Notes under the pieces: generated by a model
What the model was told of the DNA's origin: nothing
The model's database searches: none
What the model saw: the letters and a program-made list of their open reading frames with translations, nothing else
Position numbers and translations under genes: made by a program
Shown: in pieces, positions 1 to 9,471 of the stretch
Position numbering within the stretch: position 1 is the stretch's first letter
How the letters are laid out: every line of letters begins with the position of its first letter
Source: Ligula intestinalis
Lineage: Eukaryota; Platyhelminthes; Cestoda; Diphyllobothriidea; Diphyllobothriidae
DNA length: 64,000 nt
Reading direction: 5' to 3'
Assembly: GCA_036362985.1 (NCBI GenBank)
Contig: JAYGXS010000005.1
Span: forward strand, 7,250,803 to 7,314,802

Positions 1-1165
1 ATCGGGTTATAACCTTGTTTCTCCTCGACAACGGCTCTCTGGTGAACACTCTGGAAGCCTGTCATCAACGGGTAGATCCGAGAGAGACGAGGCAACAGCT
101 TCTTTGTGGAGAGCTCAAATAGACGGCCGAACGTTGCGGCTAGGCTCAACAATGGTAATTAGGATGGTCGGGTTGCGAACAGCTCTACCAGAACTGCTGG
201 CTTAAGAGTGTATTGGGAGAGGCAACCAGTGGGATAGAAGTGTTGTAACGGTAGCCCAGGCCGAGATATCATCGCCCAAAGAGGCCTTGTGTGATTCCCC
301 AAAGGAAGAACACGACAAGAAGTATGGAACAACAGGAGTCTTTGAGGGTAATAGGTACAACGTATTTAGGACAAAAACCCTGTAACACGGTGTCCATTGA
401 GCCAATCAACTCCTCTTCTGAAACAGTCGCCGGTAGGATTGGCTGGTGACTCAACGGCTGACTGTAGTTTGAATTTTGAGTTATCGATTGATCGACTGCA
501 CAATGCGTTTGCTCGCGTGTAGGTCGATCGATAGCTTCTGTGGGCGCGGCTACTTGCTTGCAAGTTAACTGCTTGCTAAGGCTGTTCGTTAGGCCGTCGT
601 AACAAGAGGCCTCTGCGTGAAGGTGATCGATAGGCGACATTTCATAGCAGCCATTGATCGTGCGGACGGCAGCGTCCTGTGCTCACTGAAGGTGGCGGAG
701 GCTGGAAGAACTAATTGTGGGAGACCAGATTGGTCCGAATGGTTTCTTGTCCGGTTGTGAATACCTCATCGGCCGAGGGTGGGGGAAAGGGGCACGCTCA
801 AGTGGTGCTCGGGACTCACATGTGTCCCCGAGTGGAAGTCTGTCTGCAGGTCAGCCCATCTGAAAGCGCTCACCACGATAGCGGATGACCGTGCGACAGC
901 GGGCCTTGAACCGTGACGCCGGACACAGCAATTTTGGTAACGGAGAGTCTTTCCAAGAGCCTTTTAGCAGCTGCCTTCTTGTGCACGCATTAAATTAACT
1001 AAATTTAACACCTCAACGATTTCTACTTCTACCAACGTCCAGCGTCGGCCCAGCACTCGTGTCGTGCGCTGAAATTAGTTTATAGTGACGCGGATTTTCG
1101 AAGTATCTCTTTTTTCCCTCGCCGGCACGGCAACGTCAAGACAGCCGGAGGTGATGTCGGACGCA
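1..1165. other. Gene-free stretch, nothing recognised
   Basis: No reading frame here resembles a known family and the short open frames overlap one another on both strands. I see no convincing exon with paired splice sites and no obvious repeat shared with the rest of the window. It ends where the first R1 copy begins. Confidence 0.5.
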
Positions 1166-1169
1166 TAGA

Positions 1170-1612
1170 GAGGATATCGCAGGGAGTTTAGTAAGCTAAA
1201 CCCAGAAACTGCGATCCTCAGACCATGGTTACTAAGTGGAGAAGAGAAGAAGTCGGTAAAGGCCAGAGTAGAGGGAAGAGTATATTGTGTACACAAGGGA
1301 AAATGGAATAGATGAAAGAAGTCTGACTTGGCGAGCCAATGACCAGCAGGAGAGCCAGCCGCAGTCCCAGTGCGGTTTTAGCAGCAGGCATGCAAGTGGC
1401 AGCGAGAATGGGCATTGTCTGGTTGCCTTGAAGGTTACTGGCTGGACAAACTGCATTGACCTAGGAGTGCCTGCGTCCTATTTGCCGGCAGGAGAGACCA
1501 GCTGTTGCGGATCTGTGACTGGCTGTTGCAGAGGCCGCCTTCAGTTCAGAAGCACGCGTTAGCAGCAGTGGGCCTTTGGACATGCTCGCCTATGTGGAGT
1601 GAGTACCACAAG
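1170..1612 (+). repeat. Dispersed repeat R1, copy A
   Basis: This ~440-bp block aligns closely with 14972-15414 over its whole length. It starts with a hairpin: ATCGCAG at 1176-1182 pairs with CTGCGAT at 1209-1215, and GTTTAG at 1186-1191 pairs with CTAAAC at 1196-1201. Internal landmarks shared with other copies are a CATGGTTAC motif after the hairpin, a TATATTGTGTAC motif about 100 bp in, and a TGGCTGTTGCAG motif near 1520. No coding potential is convincing. It could be a non-autonomous DNA element or a SINE-like sequence; no class is assigned. Strand is arbitrary: '+' means the hairpin end is on the left. Confidence 0.8.
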
Positions 1613-1619
1613 GGAACTA

Positions 1620-2869
1620 AAAGTCCCGTCTTGGCGTTTTCACATAAATGGGCAGCTCACATCCCAAATACGGAAACTACAGTGGGAATGAGCCCCTGAT
1701 CAGGACTTTCAGTCCGCCAGTCGATGGACTTATCCCCTCGGGTGACAACCTTCCAGCCCAAAGCATCGATTTGGAATATGACGTATTCTGTAGGGTCCAA
1801 GTATTGTTTGTGCTTAGCATATTACAGTCATCTAGTGGAATCTCGGATTGATGGTAAAAGACAAGAGTGAGGGCTTTATTGTTCAGAGAACCCTGAGTTG
1901 CTGTCTCAAGCAGCAGTAGCCACTGGCGAGTCCAGGATCGGTGTGGATGGCGTCCAGTCAGGCCTGAGTACGTGTGAGTGACAGGGGTGGTAGCTGCTTT
2001 TACCTGACTGGGAAGCGAGTTCAAGTGGCATGCGATTGATGTTTTGCATTGCCCAAGGGGGCGTCGCGTTTAGAGGCTCCTACTGCATTGGTCGAGGGGT
2101 GGCGTGTTCAAGTGGCCTTTTAGCAGCCGTGACTATTTGGACACGCGCGCTGAAGTCGGACAAGGTTCTTCAGGTCAGCAAGTCAGAAACAGTTGTCTTT
2201 TGAAGTTGCCTGACGTTGTGAGGCAAGGGGCATTGGACAGGGAAGTCGGACGGCATCCTTGGCTGTCCGCCAGAGCGGTCACTCTCCCGTGCCTCGTAAC
2301 GTCCATTTTCCTTCTTGTTGATGTGCATTTTCTCCTTATTAATTCCTATACAGAAGTGATCTCATTTCGCACGGCTGCTATGAATCTACAAAGGTGTTTT
2401 GTGGCAAAAACTCGAGCTGGGCTCACAGGGAAAATGGCCACTTCTTGCAATCCTTGTTCAGGTCGAGAGAAATGTTATCTCTGTTTAGGTAGTGTACCAC
2501 AACTCGCTCAGGCTAGTTTGTAAATTAGATCGCTTGTTTACTCACTCCCCATGTTATGGGGACGGAAACTGCAATGCGCTCGTGGGCCGAGGCGAAAGAT
2601 CACGTGACGACAGCAGCCCAGCCAGCTGAGTCATATGTGCGGGCAGCCAGACAGCCGATCAGCTTGCGCTATTGTTTCGAGCACACGTGACGCCTTCGGC
2701 TCACGCGTGCGGCCCAAATATTCGAGAAGTTCTGCGAGCCCTTTAAAGCGTGGGAAACGACCAGTCAGTGCCTGGCATGACATAAGCCATCGCATGCCAC
2801 TGGCAGGAATTTTCGAGAACAACCAAAACCCCATAACTACACTAGGATTGACGAGCTGGAGGATCACCA
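1620..2869. other. Gene-free stretch, nothing recognised
   Basis: The longest open frame (2104-2523, 139 codons) has no recognisable domain and no exon signature. Short GATTGGCT-like words recall diverged R1 material, but I cannot place a boundary. Confidence 0.4.
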
Positions 2870-3446
2870 GTGGCAAAAGTATCTTATGTAGCCCCACTCA
2901 TATACCCTTAGTGCCAGCATTTTGTCGAGTAAAATCCCTGGCTCTAGAGTTTTGTGGGATGGGGAAATAGGACAGGCAGAGAAGGAAAGTTTTAGAAGCA
3001 AGTGTAAAGCGAAAAAATGCAGTCGAAGTTGCTTCCCGTGGCCGCTGGGAGCAGGTTGTTCCGCATGTACATTGAAGTTGTGCGCGGCCTTTCGCGCCGC
3101 GGACTACACTAATCTAACTCCAGAACGGTAAGATGGACCACAGGTAAGTTGAAGTAGATGATCTCCTAACAACCATTTCAATTTTTTGGGAAATTTAAGA
3201 AACCTGCAGTTTGATAATCGGTTTTTCCGCAATTAGTTTACTGATAATACAGATTAGAAAATCTACAGATATAAATCAACAACACTTCTAAATACAGTAA
3301 AATAATAAAGCATTCAGCATTTATTAAAGTTTATTCCACTGCCTGTCCTAATTTCCCGCCAATAAAACCCGATAAACACCGTTTTCGTAGGAAAAAATGC
3401 AGGGAGTAGGGATTTATGAGTGGGGCTACATAAGCTACTGTTGCCT
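2870..3446. mobile_element. Terminal-inverted-repeat (foldback/MITE-like) element
   Basis: A perfect 20-bp inverted pair, CTTATGTAGCCCCACTCATA at 2883-2902 and its complement at 3414-3433, bounds about 500 bp of non-coding DNA. Similarity between the arms continues inward (shared CCCT..GCATTTT) and outward (GGCAACAGTAG against GGCAAAAGTAT), giving imperfect arms of about 55 bp. No transposase frame is present, so if mobile it is non-autonomous. The interior (3080-3180) is also present in inverted orientation at about 28090-28180. A clear target-site duplication was not found. Confidence 0.55.
3080..3180 (-). repeat. R8 segment (inverted relative to 28.1 kb)
   Basis: Read on the minus strand, this segment carries ACCGTTCTGGAGTTAGAT and a CGCGCCGC-like stretch followed by TGTACATG. 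The same order appears on the plus strand at 28090-28200. It lies inside the TIR element, so either the 28-kb repeat carries a piece of that element or the reverse. Confidence 0.55.
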
Positions 3447-4300
3447 CTCTAGTTTTTATTTACATTGAATTAAGTAGTTTTTTTTCAGAAACCGTTTTTT
3501 TTTGTCTTTTTCGACTTACCTGTCGAGGTATAACAAGGTCTCTATCATTCGTTCTTCGTGAGGCTGTATGGTGCTCCAAGCACTCTTGCGCCAACCAGCT
3601 TGAGATTTTTTCATAGAAGACGAAGATAAATTTCCAATCAGTGGATGAAGGTCTCAGTCATTTCAGTTTCCCCACTCGTAAAATAGGTCGGTGACGGCGA
3701 AAACGCCAGTATATATACGACTAGTGCTTCTGAAGTAGTGTCTTTTCCCAAAGCATACTTTGAATACGAAAACTTATTTTTTACTGCAAGGGCAAAATGA
3801 TATTACTTACAGTCGGGGCATGATTTCGCAGCTTTTTTTCGACATCGAAATATCGGGCCGAATCTAGTATTCGAACTCGGCAGGTCCGTGGGTTTCCATA
3901 CAGTAGGTTGTCCGTATAGCGTAGGACGCCAGTGCCGTCTATTTTACGCTAGCCAGAATGACAGAAACTCGCGTTGAGGGTGGTTGCAGGTTATCTATGT
4001 ATGTATCCTCCACAGTTGGACCTTCTCAAACCGCGTTATCCGCTGCGCGCCCCGTTGACCGGTGCGACATTAATCACACTAACGCGCCTTGCCCTGCTGC
4101 AAGATGAAGTCAGGCTGGCGTAATGGGTGCCAGAGTCAAACGATCCGTCAACGCGTGCTACACGCAGCTTGCTCCCAACTTTAATTGTGACAGCGTGATG
4201 TAGAGGCGGGTTGGGGGACATACGGGGGAAGAATGCCATCAAGGCCATGCTGAGATGGAACCTAACTCTCTGTCCTCCGGTCATTCCACGGTAGGTCTTC
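3447..4300. other. Gene-free stretch with a decayed tRNA-like segment
   Basis: At 3860-3945 the minus strand contains GAGTTCGAATAC, a B-box-like word, preceded by a D-arm-like stretch. This suggests an old tRNA-derived SINE. The fold is too damaged for a tRNA gene. Nothing else is recognised. Confidence 0.35.
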
Positions 4301-4309
4301 CAGTCAGCT

Positions 4310-4720
4310 ATTTGTGGGATGCGATGTGGTCCGGCCAGATAAAAGGCGATTGAACGTATCCCAACATTTATAAGCTAGTGGATAGAATAAGGCGTAGAAG
4401 GGCAAATTGTTATGGATAATTTACTGTAGTGTAACATGCAACTGACTCCCAGACAAGTGAAGTCCAGCCATGAGTGGGCCGGAGTCCTGAGTCGCATTTC
4501 GGCAAGTAGATCACCGGGTCTGGAGATCTGCAACCGAACAGTGGATCGGTGGGTCCGGGAGTGACTGAGCGTAAACAACTCCCCCGCACCTTGTGCCCTG
4601 GTCTCGCCTTGAGAAGTAATTGGCTAGTGAGGCCACACAAGTCCCGACCTTGAGTGGGCCGAAATCCGTGAGCCAGACAGAGAGTGACCTTGAAAGGATT
4701 GTCTCCGCGGCGTCCGAGGA
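4310..4720 (-). repeat. Dispersed repeat R2, copy 1
   Basis: The reverse complement of this block matches 15890-16275. Shared landmarks include GTTTACGCTCAGTC, CTGTTCGGTTG, CCGGA..TGATCTACTTGCC, TGTCTGGGAGTCA and CATTTATAAGCTAGTGG. The pair is therefore an inverted duplication ~11 kb apart. No coding frame is credible. The class is unknown. Confidence 0.7.
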
Positions 4721-4850
4721 AAGCATGGCTAAGAATAAGGGGGTCGCTACATATTAAGCACCTATTCAGCTGTAACTTAACCACTTATAAATTTATATTC
4801 TTCGGAATTCACTAATTACAGTGGAATTCAGAAAGGCAATACAATATAGA

Positions 4851-5085
4851 GAGCTCGTGGCGCTGTGGTTACAACGTGAGACTTCTAACTAACAAGGTCG
4901 CGGGTTCGAAACTCGAGCGGGGCACCGATTTCTAGGGCCAAACTTGAGCTCGATATGATTAGCTGACGACGGCTAATAAGCCAGAAATGGCTATCCTATT
5001 CTCCCTTGTCCTTGTCGTTAATGTTTTTCTGCCTAGATCATTAGCCGCCTTGCGGCGTAGGCTTGAGTTTGAGTGCCAAAGACAT
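4851..5085 (+). repeat. tRNA-derived SINE
   Basis: The head looks like a tRNA: an A-box-like TGGCGCTGTGG at about 4858 and a B-box GGTTCGAAACTC at 4903-4914, about 45 bp apart as in a pol III internal promoter. The stems are not all paired, so it is not a functional tRNA. The body that follows (AGCCAGAAATGG, TCTCCCTTGTC, TTAGCCGCC) has related pieces at about 37660-37730 and 37940-38000. The A-box region resembles the minus-strand head at 41737-41755. Confidence 0.55.
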
Positions 5086-5099
5086 CATGAACGAACTAT

Positions 5100-8000
5100 T
5101 TTGTCCCCTATTTGATCAGTGTACGCCAATCTGCCACATTGTGAAACCCCTTAGTCACATTTCGTTGGGTACATACGTCTAGAAATAATTCAGACTTTTA
5201 GAAAATAACTCAATCTTTGATCAGAATCTGAATCGTCTCTTAATTGGCTTTCAGACAATTCTGTTTCTTTAACTGGATCCTCATTTGAGGGTACAGGGGC
5301 ATTATTTGTTGAGTATTGAACGCTGTAAAGCTGCTGAACAAGTTGTGCTTTGTGGTTTCTGTGATTGAATTCGCTTGCGCATTGAAACTTGATGTTGCCA
5401 TGCTTTCACTGTTTGAAGACTGTATAAACAGCAAAATTTGATGGATCCATAAATTTCGAGAGGGCTCTTCAGCTGCCACCCCTCATTGTATGACGGGAAT
5501 GAACGTTAGAGAAAATACACAACTGAATTCATACAGAAAAAATCGATAAAAACCGGCAAGGTCACTGTACATGGCCAAGAGGCATTCGATAAAGCTGAAA
5601 GTTAAACGCTGTAGACACCAAAACTGGAGAAAATACGTCTAGGCAAAAATGAAAGAAAATTTGGGGAGGGGAAGTTACAATCCTGCTTACAGTTGTCCTT
5701 TAATGACTCCAAGAGAGTGGCACAGTGGAAACTATGCCAAGACCAAAAGTCTAGTAGGCCACTTGCTCAGCACAAAAAAGAAGAATGAGAGAATATAGTG
5801 ACAATGAATTTCTGGGGTCCAACTCCTCTATGCAATAGCTTAGTAGTAATATAGGGGTCCCTATCTGCGCATGTCTCAGAATATTGTACCATTACCTATG
5901 ATTAAGGATTCCCGACGGAATCCGAAACTTCAGGACAATAAAGCTCTTGTTCCAGTGGTGGCATCCACTTCTTCTGAACTGCTGCCTGGAACTCGCATAT
6001 ACGCCTGTATTAGCAACCCACGTTATATGGATTGAATGGCTGCAATTGGTTCACAATCAACTTTATTTCAAATTGAACAAATTCGGTTGCAATAAGTTAA
6101 AATCCTATAGTTATAAAGTTTATAGTTGATTAACTCTTCGCCATTGCATTCGCTTTTTAAAAGTAAAATATCGATCATCCAAATAAAGACTGATTTATTT
6201 TTTTTGAATCATTAGTCACTGACAACTTACGCAGTCAAACATAAAATACTTACACCAAGCCACTATGTTATTGAGTCTTTAATCGAGTTATCGATATTTT
6301 CTTGGAATGTCTTTTGCACAATCAGTAGACCGAGACAGGCAATTAATTAGAAACTAGCCAAGTCATGGCTAGTAGCGTTTCATGCTAGTTAAAAACGAAG
6401 TATATTAATTATAGTGAGGAATACGCGGTCGTGCCCTCTGTTACTCAAACGCAGCCGAAGCTGCAGCCCCCAAAGTCTTACAGAAATAAAGTAATAGCCA
6501 TTCTTCACAATAGCGCATATTGTGATTTATGAAAGAATATAAAGTTTTATAGGAATACCAGCTTTTTAGCAAAGTGGACAATTCCGAAAAAATGGAAATC
6601 GGGCGTACTAGGTAAACTTAAGCTTTACATGTAGACGAAGCCTGTTCTTGCACAAACACTTAGTGAATAAAGCAGCACAAGTAAAATTACGTTGGAAGAT
6701 AATACTTTTGTAAAATTTTCGGATACATATGCTTCCATATTACGTGCAATTTAATAAATGGCTGTGACCGAACAACCCAAATTTCGAATATGTATTTCAA
6801 CACGTTTTAACGAGAATTGCTTGTTTTTTTTTCGTTTATGCATTGCTTGAATTACTTTGGACTAAGGCAACCACATTTTCGCTTGATTTTGCCCATTGGG
6901 AGATCACAGGACGCGTGCGGACATGCCGGTCGGTGACTATTAAAGTTAAATGGAATTGTCAGGTGCAATTGTAAACGTACCATTTGTCTACACTAAGAGT
7001 AATGTCCTTCCGCCAAATTCCTTTGTAATTATTTTTTTGGATTTCTATTACGAAGAAATTTAGATCTTCCTTGAAATGCTAATAACTACCTTACGATTTT
7101 CGCTGGCTTCAGTCGACTGATCATAAATAATGATCACATTCTAGGTGCTTACCAAAACCTTCAAAATAAGATATATCTTAAATACATTTACCTGCATAAC
7201 GACCTCTTAAACATTCTTTCGTATGCAGTTATCTGTTTGTGTCATTGTGTCAGAACCACCCAAATATGTCGACTTAGTGCCGAGAAAAAGGAACTTCCAC
7301 AACAAAAGTCGCGAATGGATATGCCTAAGATTGGTTAAAAATGTTCGATAACAAATTACCCCTTGAAAAAGAGCTTTAGTTATATATTTTGGCGTCGGAT
7401 GTCTGCGTAATTTACTTTTTGAAGATTTAGTCAAAAGCATAATAGTAAATTTCGGCCACTGTTTTTATGATTTTCCTAAAAATTAGGGCTCCATCTTGTG
7501 TTATACATGAAAAAGCTTACTTTTTTATGAAAACTGGGACAGTTTTAAGTATATTTGGTAACTTCTAGGCTCAGATGTAGAATAAAAAAGCAGAACAGAG
7601 TGGCAATAATATCAACGGCAATTTTGAGAAAATTGTTTTGCAATGCCCCGCGCCAACGTACTCAAATGTGTCTAACGTTAACTGTCTTCAACTTTATACT
7701 GACTGTACAATTAATTTGATTACTTTATATTAGTTAAGTCCTCATACATATTCCTTGCTTGCAACACTTCAAATATACACTTTACATTTAAGTTGAGGTA
7801 TAACAAGTAACAGCCTGATAAGTTTATTACTCAATTTGATGGCACAGATCTTGGCAGATTTACAAAATGGAATGTTTTAAACTTATTTCGCTTTTCGTTT
7901 CTTAAGAATAATGCGCTTTCTCATAATTGCAATAACCTCAATTTCGTGAAGGCCAAATAAAATTGTCTGCTCTCTGCACATATATACTTAAAACATTTCC

Positions 8001-8550
8001 GCTTTTTATTTATATTCCTTTATAGCATAATACTCAACAACGATGAGTTTTTTTCCGCGGCGTTTAATAGCGTAGGAAATTCCTTGCATATAAAAAACGT
8101 TGAATTTGGCCCCAATTTGCCTCCTTTTGCCCACAGTATACTGATCTGAACAGAACTCTTAGCTACTAAGCAACATTTTGCACCTCAAATCAATTAAATG
8201 AACACAATAAAAAACTTCAAATGTGGGTTAAATTACTCACTCAAATTTCGCTCTTCACATTTCATCAGGTATGCCATTTACTGTCCATTACCAAGTGTCT
8301 GCGGTGCTATCCTATGCGCCAGTTGACTGTACGAGTCGATGCTGAATGGAGAGATCCGACCCGCATCGTAACCAATCCGATGATACGACGAAGCAGGTTG
8401 AGTCCTTTAGGTCTGCGGCAAGATGAAAAGCTGCTGTCCTACGTCACGATGGCATCAAAATTGAGACTTTGTAAAATAGAACTTGTGTGTATTACAATTA
8501 TCGGCGGAAGTTTAATTTAGGCTCTAGTATTGTTTAAATACTACAAAGTT
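5100..8550. other. AT-rich gene-free stretch with one PLE relic
   Basis: This stretch has only short overlapping frames and no recognisable exon. At 5908-5945 the plus strand has CCCGACGG..CCGAAAC followed by TTCAGGACAATAAA. That matches the tail layout of the Penelope elements at 62 kb (CGAAAC, GTC, AGGAC..ATAAA) with the hammerhead core decayed. The rest is AT-rich without a visible repeat unit. Confidence 0.4.
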
Positions 8551-8554
8551 TGAC

Positions 8555-9257
8555 AAGAAAAAAGCGTGCCATAAATAGCTTATTTTATTATTCCGTTTGG
8601 TTTCAGTTTCGTTTTTTAGTATATTATTACGTTTTTTAGTTTTGTTTCATTCTTAGATTTCTTTTTAGTTTATTTAATTTAGTTAAGTTAAGTTGACCTT
8701 TGCTTGGTAATTTTAATTAGTCGTTTTTATTTTTAAGTTCAGTTTTTGATTTAGTGGCAACATGTGGCTGCTTTTGAAGTTAAAAACTTTGGGCGATTAC
8801 TTTACCTTAGTTCATTAAGGTTGGTTTACTCAAGTTATTGATATCTTAGTTGAGTTTTCGTCTAGTTTTCAGTTCATTACTATGTTTTAATAGTTTCATT
8901 TTAGTCTTAGCTTAGTTTTTAGTTTGGTTATTTTACCTAATGGAGTTTTTTAATTTAGTTCTAGTCAGTAAGTTACTTCCTGGTTTAGGTACTTTAGCCT
9001 TCTTTAGTTACTTTACTCTGGTTAACTTTTAGATTTATTAGTCACACGCGGCTTTTATTGTATTTTTTACTTCGAATTCCTTTATTCTTAGAACTGCGTA
9101 GTTTCATGCGTTTTTCCGCAAAGTTGAGCAAGGCCCGATATTTGCATAGTTGCACATTTTATTCATGACGCGTTTTTGTTGCCAGACATCAAATTATTTA
9201 AATAATTATTTCCCAGATCTACTTATTTAATGCGCTCCACTTTTTTAATTATTAATT
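8555..9257 (+). repeat. Dispersed repeat R9, left part (T-rich)
   Basis: A strand-biased, T-rich block (8590-9060) full of TTTAGTT-like words, ending with ATTTGCATAGTTGCACATTTTA. The same order (poly-T block, then ATTTGCATGATTGCACATTTTA, then a TTGAAATAATTAT-like word) recurs at 27940-28450. The copy is interrupted at 9257 by the Penelope insertion and resumes at 11761. No coding frame. Confidence 0.7.
9246..9257 (+). repeat. Left target-site duplication of the PLE
   Basis: TAATTATTAATT here is repeated exactly at 11761-11772, which abuts the right inverted arm. The left copy lies 33 bp outside the left arm, so those 33 bp would be part of the inserted tail. The word is AT-rich, so chance is not excluded. 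Confidence 0.6.
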
Positions 9258-9290
9258 TTTTAACTTTGCGAAAATTCCCATTGAAAATTT

Positions 9291-9415
9291 CAGAAGATAA
9301 ATTGGCGAACATACGTTTGTTTTCGATAAATTCTCGTCAGGCCTTTACATTTATATGGTTTGAATAAACAATGGTGGTTGGTGGACAGATGAAGTGTTCT
9401 CGTTGTCACTGTGGG
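9291..9415 (-). repeat. Left inverted arm (pseudo-LTR) of the PLE
   Basis: This arm is the reverse complement of 11636-11760, essentially base for base, with a single clear difference near 9407. It lies 3' of the coding frame in element orientation and contains the sense hammerhead. Confidence 0.9.
9297..9354 (-). ncRNA. Type I hammerhead ribozyme, sense, 3' arm
   Basis: On the minus strand the three conserved boxes occur in order. CUGACGA (9340-9334) is followed by a short helix II (GA/UC closing AUUUA) and GAAA (9324-9321). Helix III AACA/UGUU with a 6-nt loop follows, then U-C and the predicted cleavage site between 9307 and 9306. Helix I pairs GGC with GCC, then an internal loop, then AUAAA with UUUAU. 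The order fits the CUGANGA...GAAA...UH hammerhead rule, and such ribozymes are known in Penelope elements. Helix II is only 2 bp, so activity may be weak or need tertiary contacts. Confidence 0.8.
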
Positions 9416-9455
9416 GAGAAGGGGGGAGGAAGGGGGGTGGGGGGTAGGTTGGGGA
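9413..9455 (+). other. G-run tract in the PLE 3' untranslated part
   Basis: Five or more runs of four to six G on the plus strand satisfy the usual G-quadruplex pattern. In element orientation this is a C-rich tract between the stop codon (9472) and the ribozyme arm. Similar C-runs precede the sense hammerhead motif at 30230-30244 and 62535-62572. Confidence 0.75.
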
Positions 9456-9471
9456 AGTTGAGATCAAAGTG

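Noticed and set aside
2104..2523. Plus-strand frame of 139 codons
   Set aside because: Low similarity to anything recognisable, with no exon signals and repeat-like surroundings.
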